This document shows positions 1 to 5,363 of a stretch of DNA of 6,372 bases, piece after piece. Below the pieces are notes generated by a model. That model saw only the letters and a list, made by a program, of their open reading frames with translations. It had not been told where the DNA came from and made no database searches. Position numbers and translations under genes: made by a program. Origin of the DNA: an uncultured Clostridia bacterium (GTDB taxonomy: Bacteria; Bacillota; Clostridia; Christensenellales; Borkfalkiaceae); the NCBI GenBank assembly GCA_946627905.1, contig CAMOVY010000063.1, positions 1-6,372 on the forward strand, in the 5' to 3' direction. Every line of letters begins with the position of its first letter. Within the stretch, counting starts at the first letter, position 1.

Positions 1-2
1 AC

Positions 3-380
3 AAAACCGCCGACGTAAAAGCCTTGCTTGACAGCGCGAATTTAGCGGGCACGGAAAACCTATATCCCAAAGACCTTTCCGCGGGTATGGCGCGAAGAGT
101 TGCAATCTTACGCGCGTTTGCGTCTCCCGCGCCGCTCATTATGATGGACGAACCGCTTGTAAACCTTGACTTGTCGCTTAAATATTCCATTATCGAACAG
201 ATAAAGCGTTTGCGGGAAGAAAGCGGCAAGACGGTAATTTTGGTTTCGCACGACGTGAAAGAAACGGTTATGCTTGCGGACAGAATTATCGTAATCGGCG
301 GCGGAAAAATTCTTTTCGACAAAGCGTCTGCGACCGAACGCGCTTTAACACAAGTGCTTTTAAATAATTTTCACGGGTGA
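3..380 (+). CDS. ABC transporter ATP-binding protein, 3' part (5' end outside window)
   Basis: This is the C-terminal part of an ABC ATPase that would energise a membrane transporter from the cytoplasmic side. The frame is open to the window edge, so the TTG at 24 is an internal codon and the Walker A half lies upstream. Visible motifs are a signature motif LSAGM (a variant of LSGGQ), Walker B LIMMDEP, D-loop NLD, and the switch histidine in VSHDVKE, followed by a typical ADRIIVI strand. The wording around the signature (YPKDLSAGMARRVAILRAFA) resembles the nitrate/sulfonate/taurine ATPase class (SsuB/TauB-like), but the substrate cannot be read from this fragment. The permease and binding protein are presumably upstream. 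No convincing terminator follows the stop; the next gene has its own promoter 23 bases downstream. Confidence 0.9.
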   Translation, partial: KTADVKALLDSANLAGTENLYPKDLSAGMARRVAILRAFASPAPLIMMDEPLVNLDLSLKYSIIEQIKRLREESGKTVILVSHDVKETVMLADRIIVIGGGKILFDKASATERALTQVLLNNFHG

Positions 381-403
381 AATCTGCAATTATTTTATAT
401 TTG

Positions 404-432
404 TTGCAAAAAAAATTAATATAGGGTATAAT
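404..432 (+). promoter_or_regulatory. Sigma-A promoter of the glycosyltransferase gene
   Basis: A -35 box TTGCAA (404-409) and a perfect -10 box TATAAT (427-432) are separated by 17 bases. The predicted start point is about 439. This gives the glycosyltransferase its own transcription unit, separate from the ABC gene. Confidence 0.75.
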
Positions 433-444
433 TAAAAAAACATA

Positions 445-468
445 TTACTTTTATACGGCTAAAAGTAA
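445..468 (+). promoter_or_regulatory. Perfect 9-bp inverted repeat in the glycosyltransferase leader
   Basis: The arms TTACTTTTA (445-453) and TAAAAGTAA (460-468) are perfectly complementary around the six-base spacer TACGGC. The element starts about six bases after the predicted transcription start. It has no T-run behind it, so it is not an intrinsic terminator. It could be a repressor operator or a 5'-end mRNA stem-loop; no known operator consensus was recognised. Confidence 0.55.
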
Positions 469-491
469 AATCTTTCCGACAAAATGCAAAC

Positions 492-498
492 AGGGGGT
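492..498 (+). promoter_or_regulatory. Ribosome binding site that favours the ATG at 502
   Basis: AGGGGGT lies just before the ATG at 502, with a rather short spacing of three to four bases. The alternative in-frame ATG at 484 has only AT-rich sequence with no Shine-Dalgarno match ahead of it. The start at 502 also puts the conserved glycosyltransferase strand at its usual distance from the N-terminus. Confidence 0.6.
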
Positions 499-501
499 AA
501 T

Positions 502-1542
502 ATGGCAAATCCTATTGTATCCGTAATAGTTCCGTGCTACAACGCGGAAAAGTTTTTACCCACCGTTTTTAAGTGTTTTGACAGGCAGACTTATAAAGAT
601 TTTCAGGTAATATTCGTAAACGACGGCAGTACCGACGGTACGCTTAACGTGCTTAACGGGTACTGCGCTACCCGTCCGCAACATACGGTTATTACGGGTG
701 AAAACGGGGGTGCTGCGTCCGCGCGCAACAAGGGGCTTAACGCTGTTAAGGGAGAGTTTTTCGTATTTTGCGACGCGGACGATATTATTGCCGATAATCA
801 CCTTGAATTGTTGGTAAAAAACCTGATAGAAAACAACGCCGATATGGCGGTGTGCGCTATTAAAAGGCTGTCGGGAGAAAAGGCTGACAAGTATAATTTT
901 GCGCGCAAGCCGCGTGCGGAAAAGTTAAAAATTTACGACACGCAAAGCGCTTTAACACAGTATTTTTCGCAGGAAGTCTTTGATTTTCCGCTGTTTAACA
1001 AAATTTATCGTACGGACGTTTTAAAAACAAGCGGCGCGCGCTTTTTTGACGGTGCAAGGTACGGTGAAGAATCCTATTTTGTATCGAGATACCTTATGTT
1101 TTCCGAAAAAATCGTTTACTACGGTGCGAAAACGTACGTGTATTTACAGCACAAAAACAGTTTGATGCACAGCGGTTTTAACCAAAAACGCCTTGATATT
1201 TTCACCAACATAAACGCCGTTATGGAAGACATAAAAAAAGACGGGCGGTTTGTATCCGTCCTGCCTTATATTTTCGTTATGCGCGCGGGGTATTCGATAG
1301 GGATGCTGTATTTTATTTTGCGTGGCAAGTATAAAAATGACTGCGTTATAGCAAGTATAGCGAATTGCTTAAAAACCGACGCCACTCATATTAAAAAATG
1401 CAAAAAAATAGCGTTTTACAAAAAGGCTTTTATTCCCGCTTGCGTATTGCTTACTAAAATCCGTTTCAGAAAACAGATAAAAAAATACCCCGACTTATCG
1501 GGGGTGGCGATAAACGAACTTGCCGCGAAATCGGAAAATTAA
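502..1542 (+). CDS. Glycosyltransferase family 2 (GT-A fold)
   Basis: A 346-residue family 2 glycosyltransferase, expected to move a sugar from a nucleotide-sugar donor to a lipid, glycan or protein acceptor at the cytoplasmic face of the membrane. Motifs from the start at 502 are VSVIVPCYNAEKFL (residues 6-19), the nucleotide-binding DGSTDGT (41-47), SARNKGL (73-79), the metal-binding DxD motif in DADD (91-94), FNKIYR (165-170) and GEESYF (188-193), the last in the place of the usual GED catalytic-base region. The C-terminal third is rich in lysine and hydrophobic residues, consistent with membrane-surface attachment, but has no clear transmembrane helix. The gene stands alone behind its own promoter, not in a visible polysaccharide cluster, so donor and acceptor are unknown. 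Its end overlaps the convergent apbE-like gene by four bases. Confidence 0.92.
   Translation: MANPIVSVIVPCYNAEKFLPTVFKCFDRQTYKDFQVIFVNDGSTDGTLNVLNGYCATRPQHTVITGENGGAASARNKGLNAVKGEFFVFCDADDIIADNHLELLVKNLIENNADMAVCAIKRLSGEKADKYNFARKPRAEKLKIYDTQSALTQYFSQEVFDFPLFNKIYRTDVLKTSGARFFDGARYGEESYFVSRYLMFSEKIVYYGAKTYVYLQHKNSLMHSGFNQKRLDIFTNINAVMEDIKKDGRFVSVLPYIFVMRAGYSIGMLYFILRGKYKNDCVIASIANCLKTDATHIKKCKKIAFYKKAFIPACVLLTKIRFRKQIKKYPDLSGVAINELAAKSEN
1479..1503 (-). terminator. Intrinsic terminator of the apbE-like gene, inside the glycosyltransferase gene
   Basis: Read on the minus strand, a GC-rich stem CCCCGA/TCGGGG with loop TAAG is followed after TA by seven T residues. It begins 36 bases beyond the apbE-like stop codon and lies wholly within the last codons of the convergent glycosyltransferase gene (residues around KKYPDLSG). 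On the plus strand the hairpin has no T-run, so it should act only on apbE transcripts. Confidence 0.7.
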
Positions 1543-2624
1543 CCGCCTATTTGTATAATCCGATAGTCTTTATCGTTCAGGGTGAAATCATCACCCTGTT
1601 TTTTATTTGTTAAAATCTGTTTTTCTTCTCCGTTTGCGCATACTACGAAGATTTGCGCGCCCGTAAAGTCTTCGCTTGACAGTATTTTTTGTATAAATCT
1701 GTACAGGTCGCCGTTTTCGGGGTGCGTAAAGTCGTGGGGGAATAAGCAAAGCGCGGTGGTTAAAGCGTCAAGTTGTAAGCCGTTTTTTCCGATAACGGTG
1801 GCGCTTGCTACGCCCGTTTTTGCAGGGCAACCGCTTTCGGGGTCTATCAGGTGAGAATAGGTTTCGCCGTCTTTAACATAATTTTTTTCGTAATCGCCGC
1901 TTGTGGAAACGGAAAGATTATTTTCGGAAAGTTTTACCGTTAAAATATTTTCGGCTCTCTTCCGCGGGTGAACTATTGACAGATTGTCCGCGGAAAGAAT
2001 ATTTATACTGCTTCCGCCGACGTTTACGTAGCCGCCTTTTATTCCGTCCGCCGCCATAATTTCGGCGATTTTATCCGCCGTGTAGCCTTTAAGCGCGCCG
2101 CCGAAATCGAGTTTTGCGCCGTCTATGGTTTTTATTGCCGCAGTTTCGCCGAAAGTGAATTTATCGTATCCGACAAGCGCTTTCGTCGCCGTAATTTCTT
2201 CGTCCGTCGGTACGGCAAAATCGCTTACGGGGAAGTTGGGTGCAAATTGCCACAAAAGTATTAAAGGGTATACCGACGCATCGAACTTACCTTCGGTAAA
2301 CGTATGCATTTTTGCGCAAGCGTCCGCTACGAATTTAAATCGTTCGGAAATGTCGACGCTGTCTCCCGCCGCCGCGGCGTTTATTTTCGAAACGGTGCTG
2401 CCCGCTACCGTGGCGGAAAATTCGGCGTTTAGGTTATCTAAAAGCGTACGTATTTTATCTGCCGCGCCGTTTGACAGGGTTTTGCCGCGGACTTGCACGG
2501 TGATATCTACGTTATTAAAGGCGGTAAAATGTCGTTGTTCGCCGCCCGCTCCCGCCTTGCACGAAGACAGAATAAAGATAATTGCGAACGCTAACACGCA
2601 AACGTTTACTAAAAATTTTTTCAT
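1539..2624 (-). CDS. apbE: FAD:protein FMN transferase, ApbE-family lipoprotein
   Basis: A 361-residue ApbE-family protein. The family moves FMN from FAD through a phosphoester link to Ser/Thr of target proteins outside the membrane, in a Mg-dependent reaction. The N-terminus is a lipoprotein signal peptide: MKK, a hydrophobic core, and lipobox LSSC with Cys22 as the lipidated residue. Family motifs follow in order: FDASVYPL (114-121), DFGGALKGYTAD (173-184), YVNVGG (199-204), TSGDYEKNY (241-249), SHLIDPESG (257-265) and LDALTTAL (285-292), whose Asp286 and Thr290 match the usual metal ligands. The length is normal for the family. The ATG at 2624 has a weak AAGG site before it and gives the complete signal peptide. 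No target protein with an FMN-attachment motif was seen in the window, so the substrate (Rnf/Nqr-type subunit, extracellular electron-transfer protein or other) must be elsewhere. Confidence 0.93.
   Translation of the reverse strand: MKKFLVNVCVLAFAIIFILSSCKAGAGGEQRHFTAFNNVDITVQVRGKTLSNGAADKIRTLLDNLNAEFSATVAGSTVSKINAAAAGDSVDISERFKFVADACAKMHTFTEGKFDASVYPLILLWQFAPNFPVSDFAVPTDEEITATKALVGYDKFTFGETAAIKTIDGAKLDFGGALKGYTADKIAEIMAADGIKGGYVNVGGSSINILSADNLSIVHPRKRAENILTVKLSENNLSVSTSGDYEKNYVKDGETYSHLIDPESGCPAKTGVASATVIGKNGLQLDALTTALCLFPHDFTHPENGDLYRFIQKILSSEDFTGAQIFVVCANGEEKQILTNKKQGDDFTLNDKDYRIIQIGG
1578..1604 (+). terminator. Intrinsic terminator of the glycosyltransferase gene, inside the apbE-like gene
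   Basis: The stem CAGGGTGA (1578-1585) pairs perfectly with TCACCCTG (1591-1598) around the loop AATCA, and six T residues follow (1599-1604). It starts 36 bases past the glycosyltransferase stop and lies inside the last codons of the convergent apbE-like gene, encoding the residues around KKQGDDFTL on the other strand. Confidence 0.85.
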
Positions 2625-2667
2625 TATAACCTTAAATTATAAATTTTATAAAAAATTCGATACTTTA

Positions 2668-2696
2668 ATTATATTATAAACCGCCTTGAAAAGCAA
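2668..2696 (-). promoter_or_regulatory. Sigma-A promoter of the apbE-like gene
   Basis: On the minus strand, TTGCTT (2691-2696) and TATAAT (2668-2673) are separated by 17 bases. The predicted start point is near 2661, giving a leader of about 37 bases. Its -35 box sits eight bases from the -35 box of the divergent kinase-like operon, so the two promoters are back to back. Confidence 0.65.
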
Positions 2697-2704
2697 TTTA
2701 TATA

Positions 2705-2733
2705 TTGACAAAAATTTTTACCTTTGGTAAAAT
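2705..2733 (+). promoter_or_regulatory. Sigma-A promoter of the kinase-like/pqqD/DUF1846 operon
   Basis: A consensus -35 box TTGACA (2705-2710) is followed after 17 bases by TAAAAT (2728-2733). A second candidate -10, TATAAA at 2733-2738, would give a poor 22-base spacing. The predicted start is near 2740, leaving a leader of about 34 bases. Confidence 0.75.
2716..2732. promoter_or_regulatory. 17-bp palindrome over the spacer and -10 box, candidate operator
   Basis: TTTTACC (2716-2722) and GGTAAAA (2726-2732) form a perfect 7-bp inverted repeat around TTT. It covers the promoter spacer and most of the -10 box of the kinase-like operon, the position expected of a repressor site. It lies behind the -35 box of the divergent apbE promoter, so a bound protein could affect both. 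The regulator is not recognised. Confidence 0.5.
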
Positions 2734-2758
2734 ATAAAAGATTGAGTATGTTAACGCC

Positions 2759-2765
2759 AAGGGGG
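2759..2765 (+). promoter_or_regulatory. Ribosome binding site that selects the GTG at 2774
   Basis: AAGGGGG lies eight bases before the GTG at 2774, a normal spacing. The earlier in-frame GTG at 2765 overlaps this site and so is unlikely to be the start. Confidence 0.65.
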
Positions 2766-2773
2766 TGTTTTTC

Positions 2774-3502
2774 GTGCCGAGATATAAAATAGCGGACGTT
2801 GTTTTCGACGCCGAACTTATTTACGGCTATACCGCGAAACTGTGCGAAAAGTACCTGTATTCGGGCGGCGACAAACCCGAATTTACCGCCGTTATAACGC
2901 AAAAAGACATAGACGCCGAAAAGGCTTTGGATGGCGGGGAAAAATTCCCCGATTATTACTTGGAAAGTCTTGCGCTGTTTCGTAAACTCTGCGATTACGT
3001 GCTATCGTTCAGACAAGGAATAATATTTCACAGCAGCGCCGTAGCGGTGGACGGAAAAGCATATCTTTTTACCGCGCCGAGCGGTACGGGCAAGTCCACG
3101 CACGCGCGGCTTTGGCGGGAAATGCTGGGAAACCGCGTCGTTATGATAAACGACGATAAGCCGATTATTCGGTTTATTGACGGCGATTTTTACGTTTACG
3201 GCACGCCTTGGAACGGTAAACACCGACTTGACACCAACGCGCGGGCAAAAATCGCCGCGATATGTGAAATACGGCGGGGAAAGGTGAATAAAATTTATAA
3301 AATTTCCCCGCAGGAAATGCTTATGGTCGTTATGAACCAGACCATAAGACCTACGGAGACGGAAAAGTTAGACAATCTGTTTTTCATACTCGACAAACTG
3401 CTTTCCTGCGTGCCGCTATATAGATTAGAGTGTGATATTTCGGAAGAAGCGGCAAAAACTTCTTACGCTGAAATGGTAGAAAACGCCGAAATAAAGGGGT
3501 AA
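2774..3502 (+). CDS. HPr-kinase-like P-loop protein of the type found beside PqqD genes
   Basis: A 242-residue protein starting at a GTG. An N-terminal domain (about 1-75) precedes a P-loop domain resembling the catalytic part of HPr kinase/phosphorylase: HSSAVAVDGKAYLF (86-99), Walker A APSGTGKST (101-109) and NDDKP (126-130), where the paired Asp match the acidic pair that HPr kinases use in phosphotransfer. TPWNGKH follows. It lacks the length and full signature of true HprK, so a role in carbon catabolite control is unlikely. HprK homologues in some lasso-peptide clusters phosphorylate the precursor's C-terminal serine, and the next gene encodes a PqqD-like peptide-binding domain. A peptide or protein kinase role is therefore a reasonable inference, but the substrate is unknown. 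It is the first gene of the operon, and its last codons hold the ribosome site of the next gene. Confidence 0.8.
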   Translation: MPRYKIADVVFDAELIYGYTAKLCEKYLYSGGDKPEFTAVITQKDIDAEKALDGGEKFPDYYLESLALFRKLCDYVLSFRQGIIFHSSAVAVDGKAYLFTAPSGTGKSTHARLWREMLGNRVVMINDDKPIIRFIDGDFYVYGTPWNGKHRLDTNARAKIAAICEIRRGKVNKIYKISPQEMLMVVMNQTIRPTETEKLDNLFFILDKLLSCVPLYRLECDISEEAAKTSYAEMVENAEIKG

Positions 3503-3507
3503 AATTT

Positions 3508-3771
3508 ATGAAAATAAAAGACGGGTTTGTGCTTCGCGAAGTGGCGGGGAGTTTTATCGTCGTTGCCGTGGGCGACGCGGTTAAGGAGTTTAACGGCATC
3601 GTCAACCTTAACGAAACGGGCGCGTTTTTATGGAAGATGCTTGAAAAAGGCGCTACGAAAGAGCAACTTATAAAAGCGCTTTTAGGCGAATACGACGTGG
3701 ACGAACCAACGGCGGAAAAGGACGTTTCCGCTTTTATGGAAAAATTGCAGGAGGCGAAACTCGTTAAATAA
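3508..3771 (+). CDS. PqqD-family protein (RiPP recognition element fold)
   Basis: An 87-residue stand-alone PqqD-family protein. PqqD domains are small winged-helix folds that bind leader peptides and deliver them to modifying enzymes. The family pattern is clear: an N-terminal beta region (KIKDGFVLREVAGSFIVV, 2-19), then FNGIVNLNETGAFLW (28-42) with the conserved N-E-T-G-A-F-L-W core, and a helical C-terminal part ending in FMEKLQEAKLV. The start has AAAGGGG at 3493-3499 inside the previous gene. The intergenic gap is five bases, so it is surely co-transcribed and probably translationally coupled with the kinase-like gene. No radical SAM enzyme, peptidase, transporter or short precursor gene is visible here, so the bound peptide is unknown. 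Confidence 0.88.
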   Translation: MKIKDGFVLREVAGSFIVVAVGDAVKEFNGIVNLNETGAFLWKMLEKGATKEQLIKALLGEYDVDEPTAEKDVSAFMEKLQEAKLVK

Positions 3772-3787
3772 CGGGCGGAATTTACTT

Positions 3788-5278
3788 ATGAAAATCGGCT
3801 TTGACAATAAAAAATATCTCGAAATGCAGTCGGCGAAGATTCTGGAACGTATTTCAATGTTCGGCGACAAACTGTATCTTGAATTCGGCGGAAAACTGTT
3901 CGACGACTATCACGCGTCAAGAGTTCTGCCCGGATTTCTGCCCGACAGTAAGATAAAGATGCTGTCGCAACTTAAAGATAAAGCGGAAATTCTTATCGCC
4001 ATAAACGCCAACGATATTGAAAAGAACAAAACGCGTAGCGACCTTGGCATAACTTACGATACCGAAGTTATACGTTTAATAGACGTTTTCAGAAGCCGCG
4101 GCTTTTACGTTGGTAGCGTGGTGCTTACCCGTTTTGCCGAACAGCCTTCCGCCGTGGCGTTTAAAAAGAAGTTGGAAAATTTCGGTATGAAAGTATACCG
4201 CCACTATCCCATAGAAGGCTACCCTTCGGAAGTGGAAAAAATAGTCAGCGAAGAAGGGTACGGCAAAAACGAGTACGTGGAAACCACCCGCCCGCTGGTT
4301 GTGATAACCGCCCCGGGACCCGGTAGCGGCAAAATGGCGACCTGCTTATCGCAACTCTATCACGAAAACAAGCGCGGCGTTAAAGCGGGATACGCCAAGT
4401 ACGAAACCTTTCCTATCTGGAACTTACCGCTAAATCACCCCGTAAACGTGGCGTACGAAGCGGCGACTGCCGACCTTGACGACGTTAATATGATAGACCC
4501 CTTCCATTTGGAAGCATACGGTAAGATGTCCGTAAACTATAACCGCGACGTAGAAATATTCCCCGTGCTTTCTGCTATGATGTCTAAAATTATGGGCAGT
4601 TCTCCGTACAAATCGCCGACCGATATGGGCGTGAATATGGCGGGCTACTGCATAGTGGACGACGAAGTTTGCTCTAAAGCAAGCAAGCAGGAAATAATCC
4701 GCAGATATTACGCCGCCCGCCTTGACGTTATGCGTGGCATTATTCCCAAGGACGCCGAAACCAAAATAGACATACTTATGCAGAAAATGCATATTACCAT
4801 AAACGACAGGGCGGTCGTTGCCGCCGCGCTTGAAAAGGAGTGCGCGACGGGACTTCCCGCAGCGGCAATAGAACTTTCCGACGGGCAGATAATAACGGGC
4901 AAAACGAGCGACCTTTTAGGCGCTTCCGCAGCGGCGCTACTTAACGCGCTTAAGGTTTTGGGCGGAATAGACGACAGCATACCGCTTATATCTTCCGCGG
5001 TAATAGAACCTATACAAAAACTTAAAGTAGAACATATGGGCAGTAAAAACCCGCGACTTCATACTGACGAAATACTGCTTTCCTTGGCGGTATCCGCCGT
5101 GACCAACCCCACCGCGGCGCACGCCCTTAAACAGTTGGATAAATTAAAGGGTTCGGAATTCCACTCTTCGGTCATTTTATCACACGTAGACGAGATGACG
5201 CTTAAAAAACTCGGCGTAAACATCACCTGCGAACCGCGCCGTAAAAGCGAAGCCGAAAAGGCGTTAATAGGGGGCTAA
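3788..5278 (+). CDS. UPF0371 / DUF1846 family protein
   Basis: A 496-residue, full-length member of the UPF0371 (DUF1846) family, a conserved cytoplasmic protein found mainly in Bacillota and Actinomycetota and without an established reaction that I know of. Family hallmarks are FGDKLYLEFGGKLFDDYHASRVLPGF (pieces within 26-50), a phosphate-binding-loop-like APGPGSGK (175-182), NLPLNHPVNVAYEAATADLDD (pieces within 212-232), MIDPFH (235-240), the GVNMAGY stretch (281-287), and MGSKNPRLHTDEIL (417-430) with VNITCEP near the end (477-483). The glycine-rich loop and the two-domain length suggest a nucleotide-binding or phosphotransfer enzyme, which is inference. It follows the PqqD gene after a 16-base gap with only a modest ribosome site (GGGCGGAA) and is most likely the last gene of the operon. 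The start at 3788 fits the family N-terminus. Confidence 0.93.
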   Translation: MKIGFDNKKYLEMQSAKILERISMFGDKLYLEFGGKLFDDYHASRVLPGFLPDSKIKMLSQLKDKAEILIAINANDIEKNKTRSDLGITYDTEVIRLIDVFRSRGFYVGSVVLTRFAEQPSAVAFKKKLENFGMKVYRHYPIEGYPSEVEKIVSEEGYGKNEYVETTRPLVVITAPGPGSGKMATCLSQLYHENKRGVKAGYAKYETFPIWNLPLNHPVNVAYEAATADLDDVNMIDPFHLEAYGKMSVNYNRDVEIFPVLSAMMSKIMGSSPYKSPTDMGVNMAGYCIVDDEVCSKASKQEIIRRYYAARLDVMRGIIPKDAETKIDILMQKMHITINDRAVVAAALEKECATGLPAAAIELSDGQIITGKTSDLLGASAAALLNALKVLGGIDDSIPLISSAVIEPIQKLKVEHMGSKNPRLHTDEILLSLAVSAVTNPTAAHALKQLDKLKGSEFHSSVILSHVDEMTLKKLGVNITCEPRRKSEAEKALIGG

Positions 5279-5299
5279 AGTCGCCGCAAATTCCGCCGT

Positions 5300-5329
5300 T
5301 TGACAAGCATAAGTGCGGTATGCTATAAT
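5300..5329 (+). promoter_or_regulatory. Consensus sigma-A promoter of the membrane protein gene
   Basis: TTGACA (5300-5305) and TATAAT (5324-5329) both match the consensus, with an 18-base spacer and an extended -10 TGC at 5321-5323. It starts 22 bases after the DUF1846 stop, and no terminator is seen between them, so read-through from the upstream operon is also likely. Confidence 0.85.
5306..5324. promoter_or_regulatory. Inverted repeat filling the promoter spacer, candidate operator
   Basis: AGCATA (5306-5311) and TATGCT (5319-5324) are perfect complements around seven bases (AGTGCGG). The element fits exactly between the -35 and -10 boxes, touching both, the usual place for a repressor to block polymerase. 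No known operator consensus was recognised. Confidence 0.4.
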
Positions 5330-5350
5330 CTAATTAACATTTTTTGTTAA

Positions 5351-5357
5351 AAGGAGG
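5351..5357 (+). promoter_or_regulatory. Strong ribosome binding site
   Basis: AAGGAGG, a full match to the anti-Shine-Dalgarno sequence, six bases before the ATG at 5364. With the consensus promoter it predicts high expression of the downstream gene. Confidence 0.85.
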
Positions 5358-5363
5358 TGGCAT

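Noticed and set aside
369..382. TTTCA/TGAAA hairpin at the end of the ABC ATPase gene as a terminator
   Set aside because: The stem is only five AT-rich pairs with no T-run directly behind it, too weak to call.
484..501. Upstream ATG at 484 as the glycosyltransferase start
   Set aside because: It has no Shine-Dalgarno sequence ahead of it, and the region holds the ribosome site for the ATG at 502.
340..959. Shared 13-base word GCGCTTTAACACA at 340-352 and 947-959 as a repeat
   Set aside because: Both copies encode the ordinary residues ALTQ in unrelated genes, and the similarity does not extend; chance or codon bias explains it.
2125..2679. Long plus-strand open frame opposite the apbE-like gene
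   Set aside because: It is a shadow of the well-supported ApbE reading frame, with no ribosome site, no family motifs and a composition typical of an antisense frame.
2774..3502. True HPr kinase/phosphorylase (hprK) of carbon catabolite control
   Set aside because: It is shorter than genuine HprK, lacks its full signature region, and its operon partners are PqqD and DUF1846, not the usual lgt or other hprK neighbours.
4430..4980. Minus-strand open frames inside the DUF1846 gene
   Set aside because: The sense strand encodes a full-length conserved family member; the antisense frames show low-complexity, His/Arg- or Ser/Ala-rich sequence and no start signals.
5334..5350. TTAACA-N5-TGTTAA as a Rex (redox repressor) operator
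   Set aside because: Rex sites have the half-sites in the opposite order (TTGTTAA then TTAACAA), so the orientation does not fit; kept only as an unnamed repeat.
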